From: O2-02-FULL-42-9 sp038043025
GTDB taxonomy: Bacteria; Pseudomonadota; Gammaproteobacteria; UBA12402
Reading direction: 5' to 3'
NCBI GenBank assembly: GCA_038043025.1
Contig: JBBTCW010000070.1
Location: 1-39,599, forward strand
Length of the DNA: 39,599 nt
In this document: positions 39,578-39,599 of the stretch, in pieces
Layout: each line of letters starts with the position of its first letter
How positions within the stretch are numbered: position 1 is the stretch's first letter
Notes under the pieces: model-generated
Database searches by the model: none
Told to the model about the DNA's origin: nothing
What the model saw: the letters and a program-made list of their open reading frames with translations, nothing else
Translations under genes and position numbers: made by a program

Positions 39578-39599
39578 TATACATAAGTAGGCTTAAAAA

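Overview
The window looks like a draft-genome piece from a host-associated gammaproteobacterium of the Legionellales (Coxiella/Legionella-like). This is inferred from gene content, not from a marker-gene comparison. Supporting points are a complete bacterial mevalonate pathway, an LbtU-type outer-membrane porin, several effector-like proteins with low-complexity or tandem-repeat tails, and many dispersed palindromic intergenic repeats. A run of exactly 100 N (16725-16824) marks a scaffold join.

Layout, left to right. Positions 1-1385 hold the start of a large helical-repeat protein running off the left edge. Then come lnt, a small membrane protein, a repeat-rich spacer, trpR with its own operator-promoter, and an LbtU-like porin. 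A minus-strand operon (12382 to 6101) carries a membrane glycosyltransferase, metG, nth, an O-antigen ligase-like protein and an alpha/beta hydrolase that lacks its nucleophile serine. After dcd there is an M35-like metalloprotease gene, a long palindromic element, and the stump of a carboxymuconolactone decarboxylase gene. These are followed by ihfB, a palindrome array, a second membrane glycosyltransferase, an acidic-tailed unknown protein broken by the N gap, and a Ca2+-type P-ATPase.

The most plastic part is 21004-26446. An original DUF2066-hda gene pair has been partly duplicated, and between the two copies sits a foreign-looking cassette: a truncated condensation-domain-like gene, an ATP-grasp ligase, a 69-residue protein and an MFS exporter. 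The cassette resembles a small biosynthesis-and-export unit for a peptide or amino-acid conjugate. The downstream hda is intact; the upstream hda is only a 25-codon stump fused in frame to cassette sequence.

From 26608 on comes eno, a convergent multi-pass membrane protein, then a tightly overlapping mevalonate operon: HMG-CoA reductase, an HMG-CoA synthase-mevalonate kinase fusion, phosphomevalonate kinase, diphosphomevalonate decarboxylase and type 1 IPP isomerase. Next are ftsB, surE and a LysM protein. In many gammaproteobacteria this neighbourhood (eno-ftsB-ispD-ispF-truD-surE-pcm-nlpD) carries MEP-pathway genes; here ftsB overlaps surE directly, ispD and ispF are absent, and mevalonate genes lie between eno and ftsB. 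The right end has a 7-helix membrane protein divergent from an exported ethylbenzene-dehydrogenase-type heme-binding domain protein.

No tRNA, rRNA, CRISPR array or transposase gene was recognised.
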